Counted from the stretch's first letter, positions 33,359-46,435 are shown. The stretch: DNA of 64,000 nt from Ochromonas danica (GCA_015146655.1 VKHL01000085.1:59338-123337); one strand, 5' to 3'. The notes: generated from the letters alone by a model not told the origin. A program made the numbers and translations.

Positions 33359-35919
33359 ATGAATATCAAAGCAGAACGAATAGAACAATTGATTCAGCTC
33401 CTGAATCGAAACCTTCTTCTCATTTTCTCTGGACAAGTTGATGGTGAGCTCTCTGTCGGTCATCAGTCACCCTCCTGTCACTCTCTTCTCTCTCTCTCTT
33501 CTCTCTCTCTCTCATTAGGCACCACTCCCCTGGAGAACAAGCGCCTGCAGAAGGTGGATGCGGTCATTTTTGGTCATGACAAGTTTGCTTTCGAAATGAT
33601 CCACTTCGTGGCATCCGCCTCTGACAAGCTCTTGAATAACGGCACAATTTTTGGCAAATGGGAAGAATGCTTCGTGAGAGGATTGGAGAGCTTGCTTGTG
33701 GAGTGCGCGGTGATACACGACGATATTGAGAGGGACTGCTTTGTTAGTCGAGTCTATTGCTGGTTCACGGAGAAGCTAGTGGAACGAAGAGAAGTGCCTC
33801 GCCAAGGTCACCACCAGTCAGTCACTGGTCTGCCTCATGTCTTCTGCATTAATGAGAGATTCCCCTCTGTGGTTGTTGTGAAACAGACCTTGTTGAACTG
33901 CATTCTCTTCGTGACTCCGTGGTGCGTTTGGCTGGACAGGAGACGCATGCGGCCAAGGCTATCGAGAGCTACTCGCCCAACAGATCGCCAGACCACAGGG
34001 CGAGTCTGCTTCCCGACTCACCGTCATGGCAGGCCAAGGAGGTGAGAATCAGCTATCAAGTCTTTTGTATTCCGTCAATAATGTAGATTTCTTATGTTTC
34101 AGGACAGGGAAGAAGAGAAAGGGCTGCTCCTCCCAGCTGTCCATTCTTCACAGCCCTTGCAAGTTGGACTGTGGCCAGGATCTGGAGGTCCAACTATAGC
34201 ACATCGCCTTCCTCTTTATGTGAAGCACTCGCGCCCATCCATTCTTCACTCCAAAGAGCTCTCTGAAGGCTTGACGCTTCCCTCGATTCCTACCGCACAA
34301 CAGAATTATGGATTGCTTCACTCTAAGCCAGAGACTGATGCTGAAAAGAATATGAATGAGCTTTGGCTCGCAAGAAGACGCCAAGAAGCTTTCCAGTTTA
34401 AAACTCAGCAGCAGCTCGCCGTGGTAATGGATCGGTTAGCTCTGCATAAGTCTCGGCTGGAGTCAGACGCCTTGCGACGGTAAGTATGCATCCAAGATCT
34501 GTTTCTGGATTATAATTATAATTAAAGTGTTTGGATAGACAAGAGACTTCCAGCATCCTGATCACGCGGCCCTCAAGCGCTGGAGCACGATTACGAACAA
34601 CTGATGATCATTCTCCACCTCGATCACGAGTGCAAAGCGCCGCTGAACGGGGCCGCCCACCTCGAGGCATTCAGTCGAAACTGTGTCTCTTTAGCAATGA
34701 AGATAGTCCCAACAGCTCTCCGGAACGTCAACGGTCTTCCCAAGTTGAATTCGGTGGCAGCCGTCAAATCCTGAAAGATGGAACAGAGAGAAATGGAAAT
34801 CTAGGTGGACCAGATAACATGACATCAGTTGTTGTCGCGGGTCAAGATTTTGAGGTATTGTTGTATACCAGTCACTTCCTATACATATAGTCACTTCCTT
34901 CTTCCTTCTTTGTCAATGTAACAGAAGGAGACAACAATCGTTCGTGCTTCCAGAGCTTCGGTGATGAAAACTAGCAAGAAAGAATTTGTGCCAATGCGCT
35001 TCAAGATTGACATTCCTGAGGGCTACGGGACGGATAAGTCGAAATATTTCTCGCAGCTGTCTGATAGCAGCGACGAGGACGATGAGGCCGTTGAGCACAA
35101 TCCCAAAACTCTCATGACCACTCAGCCTGTATCCTCTGCAGGAGCGACCAAGAAGAAAGCTGCGGCCGGTCGTTCAGAAGTTACCTTCAAGCGACAAAAG
35201 CCTCCAAATAGAGAGCGTCCCTCCAGTGCGAAACTTTTTCGTGCTGTGGCAACGAATGATGCCGAATTTAAGGTCAGATTGTGCACTTTCATTTTTTCAA
35301 GCAGTGGTGTGGTTGAAATAACTTTGGATTCATTGCAAATAAGGTTCTTTATCGCCATACCAATTATCGACGCATGCCAATGACCTTGGAGCAGGAAAGG
35401 TGGTTGGACGAGCGGGAGGCTGAACGTTGCAAACTATCAGAGGCAGTCGCAAAGCAACTGGTTGCTGAGGTCCAGCGTAAAGGCGACAAAAAGAAAGGGA
35501 AAGATAAAGGGAAAGCAGGTAAGGGAGAGAAGGAGCAGAAACGGAACAATTCTGCACCTTCTCATATGCCAAATTCAAAGGACATACACAAACCGAAATA
35601 TAAGACCGCGTCGCAATTCATGGCAATACATTTTCCTCAGTTCGAAAATGAGCATGATCAGCATACAATGGGACCAATGAGAGCTATTCAACTTTCAGAA
35701 GTAGAGGATGTTATGGAATCTTGCGGCAGACATCACATCACAATAAAAGAAGCTGCTATACGAAAGGCTCTCGTGATTCCCCAAGATAAGCCCGAAGCTC
35801 TGTGTTTGGAGGGTTTACGTGAGGGATCAGAAGCTTTGATGGTCAATCCAAAGCCCCAAGAACTTTGGAGGAAGTTTGTTGCCGCGAAGAAAGGGAAAGG
35901 AAAAAAGAAAAGAGGCTGA
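33359..35919 (+). CDS. Hypothetical protein, 7 exons, 714 aa
   Basis: Exons 33359-33443, 33519-33806, 33887-34041, 34103-34479, 34539-34854, 34925-35272 and 35344-35919 are all in phase. I do not recognise the family. The first 130 residues form a mixed hydrophobic domain (MNIKAERIEQLIQLLNRNLL..., CFVRGLESLLVECAVIHDDI). The middle is Ser/Pro/Arg-rich and probably disordered, with several S-P and R-P-S-S sites (ITRPSSAGARLR, RERPSSAKLF), a style often seen in axonemal proteins of flagellates. An acidic patch (SSDEDDEAVE) precedes a Lys/Gly-rich linker and a folded-looking end (MAIHFPQFENEHDQ, RKALVIPQDKPEALC). It neighbours IFT172, but a ciliary role is only inference. Confidence 0.72.
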
Positions 35920-36327
35920 TATTTGATCTTTGTTGTTTTATCAGTTTATAAGAGCATGCAAATGGTTATGTATTGTAATTAAATAGATTCTATCCAGTTA
36001 AGCCCTGCTCGAGAAATTGCTTATTATTGGCTCCATACTGAGCAACTGACGATTAACTATTATTTTAACGGAAGCAACTGACAGAGGCTCCCATCGCAGT
36101 CAAAACGGGTATCACGTTCAAGGCCCGCCAGTTGGCATCAGTCCTAATTAACCCCAACCCAAACTCACCAACCACTCACTACTTATCTTTCGGATGGGTT
36201 AGTTGCCAGACCAGACTCGAATTTCCGAATAATTGTAAATTCTCCACGCAATGTGGCTAGACGAAGAAGTTGCTCACGAATTGCCTTGAAATAACAGCAG
36301 CAGCGTGGTTGTGTACTTAGACGACTC

Positions 36328-36346
36328 GACTGACTGACTGACTGAC
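36328..36346 (+). repeat. Short (GACT)n repeat
   Basis: Almost five units of GACT lie within the gene-poor interval. Confidence 0.85.
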
Positions 36347-36756
36347 AAACAACTGTGATCGTCTATCGTTCTTGGTTTTCCCACGTTTGCAACCTCCTGG
36401 TGATCACCTGGCTCGGTTCGACTTGGTCTTTCTCAAGGCCGCACTGCAACGCTGTAAGGGCAACGACTATATTGAAGTTCAACAGCGGCGGCAGACAACC
36501 CCATACACGCACCCCCGCGCAATGTTGAAGAGAACTTGAATGCAAGTTGAAAAGGGGAGATATCCCACGGCTGTGACGGCAGGCAGCAGTCGCACCTCGA
36601 AGGCTGTTTCAACGTGACCTGTTCCTTGAATGGAGGGAGAGGGTCTAGCACGCACTGGCAGGAGGAGCGTTGGCTAACTCAACTGAGATCACCATGATCA
36701 TTCCATTTCAACTTTTCTTTGTCAAAGAATAAGAGTGAATTAATGAGTTCTTTCAT

Positions 36757-36776
36757 AGTAGTAGTAGTAGTAGTAG
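36757..36776 (+). repeat. Short (TAG)n repeat
   Basis: Six to seven TAG units lie about 95 bp upstream of a candidate small gene. Confidence 0.85.
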
Positions 36777-36871
36777 CTTTACCTATCTACACTATATCTG
36801 CCGCATAAAAAAAGCGTCGGGGAATGTGAATCATCATCAATAATCGTCGTCACGTTTTCAATTTTCGTCAG

Positions 36872-37430
36872 ATGGGAAACAAAGAAAGCAAATTAGCCCA
36901 TTCATTGCCCAGGGTGTTTGCTTGCATAACCAAGCGTGGGCAATATCGGCCAGGAAAGGATGAGATTGCTTTCCAGAAGTGGTCAGTTTTTGTATTAAAA
37001 GGTCGTTGACATTTGAAGTGTCAGGAGACTGCACGCGCCATGAAGAGGATTTTGACCGGAATGGATGATTGGGTCAGGTCATACCTTTTATTTAACAGAA
37101 ATAACTAACTATCTGTCTACTCTCACTTACCAATCAATCGATTCGTCACAAATTGTACCGCTCCCAAAATATCTCACTCGCTACGCGCCGCTCTCTTCGT
37201 CGGTTAGGTTGTGTACAAACGGGCGAAAAGTGAGAAGTACTCAGCGAGATATTTTGTGTTGCGAATATGTTATGTACCAGTGTGGCATCCGCGATCAGTC
37301 ATCAATCAACCGTGGCCCGCTATCAAATGGGGGGTCGCCTATTAACCACAGGCCATGTGCATGGTTAGGGTTGGGATTAGACCAATCCATTTGTCGCGCG
37401 ATCTTGAGAACAATAATAGTGTGTCATTGA
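36872..37430 (+). CDS. Candidate small gene with N-myristoylation-like start
   Basis: This is a tentative chain of 36872-36985, 37025-37077 and 37208-37430, all in phase (129 aa). The start MGNKESKLAHSLPRVF fits a myristoylated protein (Gly2, Ser6, Lys7). The second piece, ETARAMKRILTGMDDWVR, is helix-like. The third piece, rich in Cys and basic residues, is less convincing, and the first intron would be only 39 nt. It could be a real clade-specific gene, a decayed one or chance. Expression data would decide. Confidence 0.28.
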
Positions 37431-38862
37431 AACAGAAACTCTACGCTTTTGACCGAGTCGAATTGCATTTCTTCTTCTACCTTAAAACAAATATTTTTGT
37501 TGACAGATAGCACGGCGAGACGGTTTCAACTCTTGCAAAAAGACAGACAGAGTTTTCCAAGCAAGGTAGCGAGCGCACTTTAGGCATAATAGTGCACAAC
37601 AATATGGGGTGCACAACAATCATGGTTCAAAAGGACAGAAAGAAAGCTATGCTCCTTCCTTCCTTCCAGCAAATTCCCATCAGTCAGTCCGCAGTTCTTT
37701 CGACAACAAACCTATTGAAGGGATGGATGCAAAAGCCGTATCCCGAAATGGCTCTCATTCTTGATGCAATTATGCTCTTGTACGCAGCATGCATGCATTT
37801 AACAGGCCAATTCACAATACACTGCAGTCGAAATTGCTGTGGTATCCATCCCACATGAACACCATAATGAACTTTTAATTTACTCCATCAGATAAATTAT
37901 AAGCTTGGAAAGTCTTGATTGAATTAAAAGTAAATGTCAAAATGGTCTCAGTCCCTTCATTTGAGCATGGAGAAACGTCTCGGGCGAGGCGTTTCAGTCA
38001 ATTTTCATACACATCTGTATGTATAGAACCCAGTGCGAATCGGTAAAATTCCTATGCCCTGATGGACTTCTGGATTTCTCATTGTTCGATTCACCAAACC
38101 TTCAAGTGAAGTTCACATAGACGATATGATATGCAGATAGATACTCTGAAGACATCATGTACATGCAGCACGATCCTTGCTTGAGTCTTTGCAGAAAGAA
38201 GTATAATCCCTCTACCAACTAATCAGACACCGCTGGAAATAACTTGACGGGGATGATACTGGAAGAAGAAAGGAAGTGCGATGATACTTAAAGGGGATCG
38301 ATGATGATGGCGAACGGTGCCATGCACTACGACGAATATTGTGATGGAGAAAGAAACCTGGCGGCTACCACCCCTATCTTCCTATTTTGCGAGGAAATTC
38401 AGGGGTGAAAACGATCATGCTTTGTCTAGTGCTGTTTGTTCACTGATCAATCATTCTGCTCAGCGTTGTATTAAGCAGTACATTTTTTTTATTCGTTTAT
38501 GAATTAATTCTCTTTCCAGCCTCTTATGAATGAATCTATGGTATCAATGAAGGAAGGTGTTGATTTGGCTGCTGACTTAACTCGGCGGCGGGCGACTATA
38601 CTTTTTTTTTCGTTCTGTGCGTGCCTGCCGGTTTTCGCTATTGCTCGCTATCAACAATTAAGAATGCTCCTCAGTCAATCGACTCTACCCGAAAGGAACT
38701 GAAGGGCGGGCGCACGACGCACGCCAGTGGGTCGATTCAACAGATAAGTGTGCGCATAAATTCCGAGCCAAAAAACGCTAGAGCATACGGGGAGGGGAGG
38801 GATATCCCATTGTCTCAAACAACTGTCCGAAGTCGAATCCAAAGAATTTTTCTTAGTTGGTG
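37431..38862. other. Gene-poor interval, no supported gene
   Basis: There are only short, unconvincing frames (for example an 84-codon ATG frame at 37604) and homopolymer runs (T8-T9 near 38484 and 38602). No transposase, reverse transcriptase, tRNA or snRNA was recognised. Confidence 0.5.
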
Positions 38863-39108
38863 ATGGCTGGTATTCATACTCAGGCAACCTGTGAGCATGA
38901 CAAGATGAATACGTTGGTTCGCTCCGTGGGCTTCTTCGCTCTCTATCTCTCTCTCTCTCGTCGCTTATTTTCTCAATCCGAGATGATGAAGCTGGAAAAG
39001 AAAAGAGATGATACCCCAGGGACCAAGCCTTTTCTCTGTTTGGACGAGGCCGAAAAGGAGAATCGTTCAGCAAAGCAGAGAAAACGCTGCAAAGCACAAT
39101 TGAATTGA
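38863..39108 (+). CDS. Candidate small basic protein, 81 aa unspliced
   Basis: An ATG frame begins MAGIHTQATCEHDKMNTL and ends with a Lys/Arg-rich tail (EKENRSAKQRKRCKAQ). Inside it, a pyrimidine-rich segment from GTTCGC (38918) to CCGAG (38980) has intron-like ends and length divisible by three, so spliced and unspliced forms both stay open (about 81 or 60 aa). I do not recognise it. Its position within a gene-poor interval makes it uncertain. Confidence 0.3.
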   Translation: MAGIHTQATCEHDKMNTLVRSVGFFALYLSLSRRLFSQSEMMKLEKKRDDTPGTKPFLCLDEAEKENRSAKQRKRCKAQLN

Positions 39109-39177
39109 TAATAATAATAAGCAATAATATCATATTGTGCTGCGCGCGAAAACAAGTGCTTATTTATAAGGATTAAC

Positions 39178-39245
39178 AATGAAAGGATATTTATATAAAT
39201 ATTTATATATAAATAAATAAGGATTAAGGATAAGGATATTTATCC
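39178..39245. repeat. AT-rich palindromic tract
   Basis: Overlapping inverted ATTTATATAAAT / TTATATATAA-type sequence and a GGATAAGGATATTTATCC hairpin lie about 210-280 bp upstream of the IFT172 start codon. It could form cruciform structures or serve as a promoter or replication-prone element. Function is unknown. Confidence 0.5.
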
Positions 39246-39455
39246 TCCGTTTCTACCAACTATTCCATATTCCCGGCTAATTTCCCGTTTATGCGTGATG
39301 AGGGTAGTATTATATTGCGTGGTGAGACGGTTTTCCAACACCAACGTCGTTCGATTCAAAAACAGGACCGCTTTTCTCACATTCCTCTCTCTTCACTTTC
39401 ATCAAGAACTTCACGACCGAAGACAAGAAATCATAGAGGAGAGAAAGTGTTGAGA

Positions 39456-42400
39456 ATGCAGCTCAAGCATATAGAATCTCTCACTCCTTCGAGTCCTGGT
39501 ATTCAAAAGGTCACAGCAGTGTGTTGGGCTCCGAATGGCAAACGCTTAGCCATCTGCACGACCGATAGAATGGTTGTCCTTTTTGATGAGAATGGGGTCA
39601 AAAAGGACAAGTTTTCCACCAAGCCCGCCGATAAGGTGAGCCAGTCAAAGAGTTCCTGCCAAGGCAGTCTGAAATCAATCGGTCGTTCTTGTTATCTTTA
39701 GGGTCCCAAGAACTACATTGTTCGGCAAATGGCTTTCTCACCACAGTCTGATAAGTTAGCGATTGCACAAACCGATAATATGGTGTTTGTGTACAAGATT
39801 GGCTTGGAATGGGGCGAGAAGAAGAGCATTTGCAATAAATTTCAGCATTCCACTTCAATCTCAGCTCTTGTGTGGCCGTACAAGCGCATGAATGATATTG
39901 TATATGGCCTAGCAGAAGGAGCAGTTCGTATTGCTCATATGAAATCAAATAAGCCAACCACCTTGTATCAGACTGAGAGCTATGTTACGGCCATCTCTTG
40001 CCACCCCATGGGTAATGCAGTCGTCTGCGCACATTTAGACGGTTCAATATATGTCTTCTCGTTTGAGACCCCTGAACGTGGTGCTCATATGATCACGCGA
40101 TTTCCAGGTGTCCCGTTTGCTCTAGCATGGGGCAGCTCCATCGCTGTGGCTGGAAATACTTTCCAAGTTATCTTTTACGATGAAGATGGAGCAGAAGAAC
40201 AGGTTTTTGATATGAATGATGAAAAAGATGTCAAAGAATTTACAGTGTCTTGCAGTAATCCCACAGGAGATGCAATTGTGATGGGCAACTTTAACGCAAT
40301 TCATATGTTTGTGCGCAACAAGGACAGCATGGCTTGGGAAGCACGAGGTTTGACGCGGGTAGATAACATGTATTCGGTTACAGCACTAGACTGGAAGCCT
40401 GATGGTGATAAATTGGCAGTAGGTACACTTTGTGGCGTGGTGGATCTCTACGACATCTGTGTCAAACGGACCATGTATAAAGGTGGTTTTGAGTTAACCT
40501 ATGTCTCACACAGTCAGGTTATCGTAAGACAGGTTGAAACGAACTTACGTATTGTAGTTCGTTCTCAGTACGGTCGTGAGATCACAAAAACGAATATCTA
40601 TAAGGGTAGATTTGTTGTGGCAAACACAGCTGATACTATTTTATTGGGGGATCTTGAAACTCTTAAACTTTCTGAGATTCAGTGGCATGGTGCTGGCTCA
40701 GAGAAGTACATATTTGACAATCCGGCAGCGTGTGTTATATATTATGCAGGCGAAGTTTCCATTGTGGAATATGGCATTGATGAGGTGTTGGGCTCTGTTC
40801 GCACTTCCTTTACTAATACTCATGTGCTCAGTCTGCGCATCAACGAGCGTCCTCCAGCAACCTCACCCAGTCCGTACGGTGCGACAAATGCAGATAACAA
40901 GAAGATTGCTTTCCTTCTTGATGCCCAGACAGTGTGTGTCAAAGATCTTATCACTCAAGCCTCGGTAACTCTGCCACATGACTCGCGAATAGACTGGCTG
41001 GAGCTGAATAGCCGTGCTAGTCTTCTCTTATTTCGTGACAAGCGCAGATATCTCCATCTTTATAACCTCGAAACTCAATTGCGCAGTCAGCTATTGAACT
41101 TCTGTACCTATGTGCAATGGGTCCCGGGTAGTGACGTGGTAGTAGCCCAGAGTCGATCTAACCTTTGTGTCTGGTACAATATACACGCTGCGGATCAAAT
41201 GACTACACAGCCAATCAAGGGAGAGATTGAAGATATTGAGAGAGTGGATGGGCGCACAGAAGTTATCGTTGATGAAGGCATGGCACAGGCAGTGTACCCA
41301 CTTGACGAGGCTCTGATTGATTTTGGTACCGCCATTGATGATTTAGATTATTTGCGTGCCATGGATATTCTGGAACACCTTGTGCTCACTCCGGATGTTG
41401 AATCTATGTGGTCTCAACTCTCTCGTGTGGCTCTGGAGGCTGGAGAACTGCGCATTGCTCAGCGTTGTGCGGCAGCTCTTGGTGATGTTTCTCTTTGCAA
41501 ATATCTTGGTGAAGTTCGTGACATAGCTAGTAAGGCGGAAACGGATTTGGGAATTCATGGGTCGGATCACTATTTGGTGCGCAGCAAAATGGCTTTGTTG
41601 CATAAGGACCTAAAAGCTGCCGAGGCTGAGCTTCTGAATCAAGGCAAGGTGGATGAGTGCATTCAAATGTATCAAAAGCTATCCAAGCATGAGGAAGCCA
41701 TTCGAGTTGCGGAGCAGGCCAAACATCCCGAAGCTATCGAAATGAGGCAGGCTTTCTTCCAGTATCTCCTTGATACCAATCAGGAGGAGAAGGCCGCCAT
41801 GCTAAAGGTGCGTGAGTGTGACTTTGTGCAAGCCGTTAATTTATTCCTAAAAGGCGGAATGCCAGGACGTGCTGCACAAGTTATATTTGATCATGATATT
41901 CAGCAGCCAGTGCAACTGCTCGACTCTGTGGCAACCGCTTTGACTCGTGCAGGTATGCACGATAAGGCTGGAGAATTCTATGAACGCTTGAGTGAACTTC
42001 CTCGGGCAATGGACAGCTATGTTCGTGGCAATGCGTTTCGTAAGGCGGTGGAGCTGGCTCGCAAATGCTTTCCTGCAAAGGTGGTGCAGTTACAAGAGCA
42101 ATGGGGTGACTATCTGGTGAGTCAGAAACAGATAGATATGGCAATCAATCATTTTATTGAGGCAAAAGTCTATCTTAAAGCTATTGAGGCAGCTCTCAAT
42201 GCCAGACAATTTGCTCGTGCCCTTCAACTCGTAGATGCAATCGATATCGAAACTGCTCGTCCTTATTATAAGCAACTTGCTCGCTATTACGAAGATTCGA
42301 GGCAATACGATTCTGCTGAAAAATGTTTCGTGGCTGCAGGGCAACCTCAACTTGCTGTGGAGATGCACATGAAGCTTGGCCACTGGGAAGTAGCACACAA

Positions 42401-44882
42401 GATCGCTGTTAGTTATATGAAAGAGGGTGAAGTTGCTTTATTATATATTAATCAGGCACAGAAGTTGGAGGGCAAAAATCGACTAAAGGAGGCTGAAAAG
42501 CTCTATTTGGCAGTAAATGAGAAGGATCTTGCGATCAACATGTACAAAAAGAATCGTCGGTATGATGACATGATTCGTCTGGTGAAAGAGTACCGTCCTG
42601 ATCTGCTCAAGGAGTCTCACCAGTTTCTTGGGCAAACGTTGGAAATGGAAGGGTCTTTGCGTGAGGCAGAACATCATTATGTTGAAGCACAAGAGTGGCA
42701 TAGTGCAGTTAGTATGTATCGCTCAAACGAGCTCTGGGAAGATGCAATTCGCGTGGCCAAATTCCACGGAGGGATCAATGCTTGTAAGCGAGTAACGATT
42801 GCTTTGTTGATGGCTATTGGTGTGGTGGAAGGCACTAAATATCTGAAGAAACATGGTCTTGTTGAAGCGGCCATCGAACATGCTACGGAGAATGGCGCTT
42901 TTGATCTTGCATTGGAGCTCGCCAACTACACAATGCCGAAAAAGTTGCCCGATATTCATCTGAAACATGCGCTTTTCTTGGAGAGCGACGATTGCTTCCG
43001 AGAAGCTGAGGAAGAATTCATAAAAGCCAATAAGCCCAAAGAAGCTATTGATATGTATGTTCATCAACAAGACTGGGAAGGTGCCTTGCGAGTCGCGGAG
43101 CGATTTGACCCCGCTTCTATTGCGGATGTGTATATTGCACAAGCGAAACTAAAAGCTGAATCTGGCGATTACAAATCGGCAGAAGAGTTGTATTTATCTG
43201 CTTCCAGGCCTGAGTTAGCCTTGACCATGTATGAGGAGCATGAAATGTGGCAAGAAGCTTCTCGCTTAGCGCAGCTTCATCTTCCTCATCGTGCTGCTGA
43301 AGTCATGGCTCACTACCAGAATGCGCAGGCACGTGCAGGACGCGGGCATGGTCGCAACGATTTTATGTCAATGGGGCGTGCTTTGGAGCAGAATCGTCAA
43401 TGGAGCCAAGCTATCGATATGTATCTTGGTAAGTCAACACGTTGCTGTCTGTACCTTTGCTTCGTCTTCTAATCCCGGTTGGCGTGTATTTAGGGGCCAA
43501 AGTTGGAAAAGTTGAAAATTTGACAGACCTCGAGGAAATTTGGGAGCGTGCCATGGAAGTTGCTCGCACAAGTGTCCCCAACCGACTGGTGGAGGTGGCA
43601 TTGGAGATTAGTCGACGATTGGTTGAAATCAAACGTGAAGAAGTTGCAGCAGATTTGCTATTCGAGATTAATCGTCAGGACGAAGCGATTAGTCTTCTTC
43701 TTCAAACGCGCAAGTTTGATAAAGCTAAAGCTCTTGCTCGCGGTAATACTGTCCTGAAGAAACGTGTAGAAGATGCTTATCAAGCTCATTTAGTAGCTCG
43801 TGAGGATACAAAAGAGCTATTCGACTTGGGAGCTGCGGATGTTGCGCTCGATGTCTTGGCACGCCGCGGTGACTGGGATCGCTTGTGGGAGATGGCCAGC
43901 AAAGAGAATTTGTCCGCTTCTGCACTTGGGAGATATGTCATTATGAGGTTAGAAGAATTGCTCCGTCGGAATCGAGTCGAGGACCATGCGGACGCAGTTC
44001 GACTTTTGTCCATACGTGCCTGTCCAGTAAACGAGCAATCCTTGCCAGTGCTCAGACGCCTCGTCCTGGCGGTGTTAGCTTATCCCAAAGAACTTGAAGA
44101 CTCTGATCATGCACAAATAGTTTCTCTTCTCCGCGATGTGCTGTACAAGATGGCGAATAGTGCTTCTTCGAGGACTAATAGTGGAGACATGCTCGAGATG
44201 CTCATGGCCGTGCATTATTACAACATGATCTTTGTAGCCAGAACCAATGGACTGAAAGAGATTGCGGCGAAATGTTGCATTACTTTGCTGAAGTATCCTG
44301 ATCTTGTCCCTGCTGATAAGGCCTATTTCAAGGCGGGCATGGCCTGCAGGGAGCAGGGCAACATCAATCTTGCCTTTTTGCTGCTTAATAGGTATGTTTT
44401 ATTGTTTTGACGGCTTCGTGGTTGTATGTGTTTACTTATGACTGTTTGTATGTACACGTCTTTGTGATTGCACTAGATATGTGGACCTAACGGAAGCGAT
44501 GGAGGCAGCAGATCCAACAATTTTGGACAATGGTGATTTGCAGGACGCAGATGCGCTTCCATTACATCTGGACACCTTGCCTGCTCAACATTACCTCACC
44601 CATGAGGAGGATCGAGAAGAAGTGAGAACATGGGTCTTGTCGGTGGTGACTGACTCGGGCATCGAGCAGCGACTGCCCAACCGTGATAATGTTCGAAACA
44701 CGCTTTACGAAGGACTCTTCGCCAGTAACAAAGCTTCCTGCATTGTGACGGGGTTTCCTATTCATCCCGCTGACATGCTGGAAGTGAATAACTCCACAGC
44801 CAACAGAAGAGATTGGAACGCTCTGGTGAGCAAGACTCGCCTGTGTCCTTGGACTGGACAACCTCAAAACCCTCTGTATTAA
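39456..44882 (+). CDS. IFT172: Intraflagellar transport protein 172, 1736 aa
   Basis: Exons 39456-39635, 39702-43428, 43494-44391 and 44477-44882 are in phase. The start MQLKHIESLTPSS followed by KVTAVCWAPNGKRLAICTTD, DKFSTKPADKGPKNYIVRQM and DNMVFVYKIGLEWGEKKSIC reproduces the IFT172 N-terminus. Residues 1 to about 560 are WD-repeat propellers. The rest is a TPR-like helical solenoid, as in the family, and length is close to that of animal IFT172 (about 1750). IFT172 is a peripheral IFT-B subunit needed for ciliary assembly and for turnaround at the flagellar tip. Its presence shows that the organism builds flagella at some life stage. The ending (RLCPWTGQPQNPLY) looks complete. Confidence 0.97.
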
Positions 44883-45013
44883 TCACAAGAGAGGCAAATG
44901 CTTGGTGAATAAAAAAAATGAAAATACTATAATTATACACAAGTCTCTCGTTATTGTCGTTTTTCCATCTTTAACTTCCACACGATCAAGGCCAGCCAGG
45001 TGCAAAGACCCTC

Positions 45014-46114
45014 TCAGTTGCTTTGAAAAACAGGTGCAGGTGGAGCAGATACAGGGGGTGGAGGAACATAGCCACCCTGAGGGTAGCCCATCATGGCTGG
45101 TAGAGGAGGTGTGAAGTTGGGAGTCATGTTCATGTGCGGAGGAGGCATGTTAGCTAAAGGACCACCAGGAGGAAGTTTACTTTGCCAGAAGCGCTCGATC
45201 GCCAAGGAATAGTGCCTGATAGAAGAAAGGTGTGAGAAGCGGAAGACATGATGGGCAAAAGACGATGCTCACTTCTGACAATATTCTTCGTAAGTCATGG
45301 AAGTGACATCGAAGGGAATGCGTTCTCTCTTACTCTCTGTGCACAATCAGCAGGTTAAGGGAGGTGGCAACAAGGGACTTGTCAGATGAGAAGAAGAGCA
45401 CCTTTCTCCCTTCCACGCTCTCGCTCTCTGGGCTTCTCCCTCTCTCTTGGCCTCTCTCTTTCTCTCAACTGGTCCCCTTCGACGGAATCGTTCTCGCGAT
45501 GTCTCTTAGCGGTCTCTTTGGAACCATCTTCGATCTCTTTCTCAACATCATCGCCAGCGCTTTTGGTCACTTTATCGTCTATTTGGAGCTTGTCCTTCAA
45601 GCCCTCCACAGTTTCCTAGAATGTCATGAGATCAAAGAGGATTCCAGCTGCGGCAAAAATGAGAGGGTCACTCACGTCGGGGAAGGTCTCCAATTGCTCC
45701 ACAACCTCCTCCTCAGCTAACAGAGCCCACAACTCTCCCTTCTCAGTTTGTTGCTCTTTGGCGAGAACAGAAGAGATCGCAGAATCGCAAGTGGCCAATT
45801 GTTGGAACTTCAATCGCACCTCTCGCAGCGGAATGAATCCCTCAGAATCCTGTCCAACGCCTCGTTAGAAAATGTGCTGAGGAGAAGGGGAGAGTGGTTT
45901 GTATACGTACTAGACTATCGCTGGGCTGCAAACACCCCGTGAAGACAAGGGCGTTTCGAGAGCCTCCAAGCAGACCAACAATGCGCACATCCGCGACGCC
46001 CGTCTGGCGCATCTCCTCTACATCTTTGTTCCTTACGAAGAGTTTACATGTATCAATCACCTTTAGAAGATCGGGTAGAGCATCTATGCGAGTGGCATAG
46101 GTCGCTTTGCTCAT
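45014..46114 (-). CDS. RE-rich protein with Pro-rich tail, 5 exons, 236 aa
   Basis: Exons 46114-45911, 45849-45676, 45615-45402, 45336-45273 and 45215-45014 are all in phase. The N-terminal 110 residues look folded (ATRIDALPDLLKVIDTCKLF, GVADVRIVGLLGGSRNALVF). They are followed by an acidic helix, a run of Arg-Glu dipeptides (LRERERPREREKPRERER), a short conserved-looking motif (FDVTSMTYEEYCQKHYSLAI) and a Met/Pro/Gly-rich tail (PPPPVSAPPAPVF). RE/RS-like repeats plus a Pro-rich tail suggest an RNA-processing or nuclear-speckle protein, but I do not recognise the family. It is divergent from the aminopeptidase. Confidence 0.7.
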
Positions 46115-46435
46115 GGCTGCCTTTTGCTTTGCTTGGGTGTGTGTGGAGATTTAAAACTCCAGACTTTGGACTTCTGAGAAGTGAATTTTCGTCCACGGGT
46201 TTTCTTCACCTTCTCTGTTCAGATCTTGCTCAAAGTTTTTCTATTTCTATTGAGGGAAACTCTCTGATTTAGCAAAGCATCAATCGATAGATTTCTTATT
46301 GTCGCGATCTAATTAGAGCACTAGCTAGACTACTCTACTGACTGTACGTGCGGCTGAACACTACTCTCGATGCGTGGGGAGAAGTAATAATATGTGAAGA
46401 CAAGCACAGCGCTGCAGTTGTTTGTTGGAAGTGCG
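46115..46435. promoter_or_regulatory. Divergent promoter region (RE-rich gene / aminopeptidase)
   Basis: These 321 bp contain a partial element (CGATGCGTGGGGAGAAGTAATAATATG) that recalls the CGCA...AATAATAT motif with altered spacing. No gene is seen. Confidence 0.35.

Larger units (their letters stand above)
35920..36871. other. Start of gene-poor interval
   Basis: No convincing coding sequence is visible. Short tandem repeats are present: (GACT)n near 36328-36346 and (TAG)n near 36757-36776. Base composition is more AT-rich than in the neighbouring genes. Confidence 0.55.

Noticed and set aside
37604-37858. 84-codon ATG frame on the plus strand in the gene-poor interval
   Set aside because: Mixed composition with many Cys and Met, no domain and no promoter element; not distinguishable from chance.
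38080-38100. B-box-like GTTCGATTC suggesting a tRNA
   Set aside because: No A-box or cloverleaf can be folded around it.
35920-39455. Transposable element as the cause of the gene-poor interval
   Set aside because: No terminal repeats, target-site duplication, transposase or reverse-transcriptase motif was seen.
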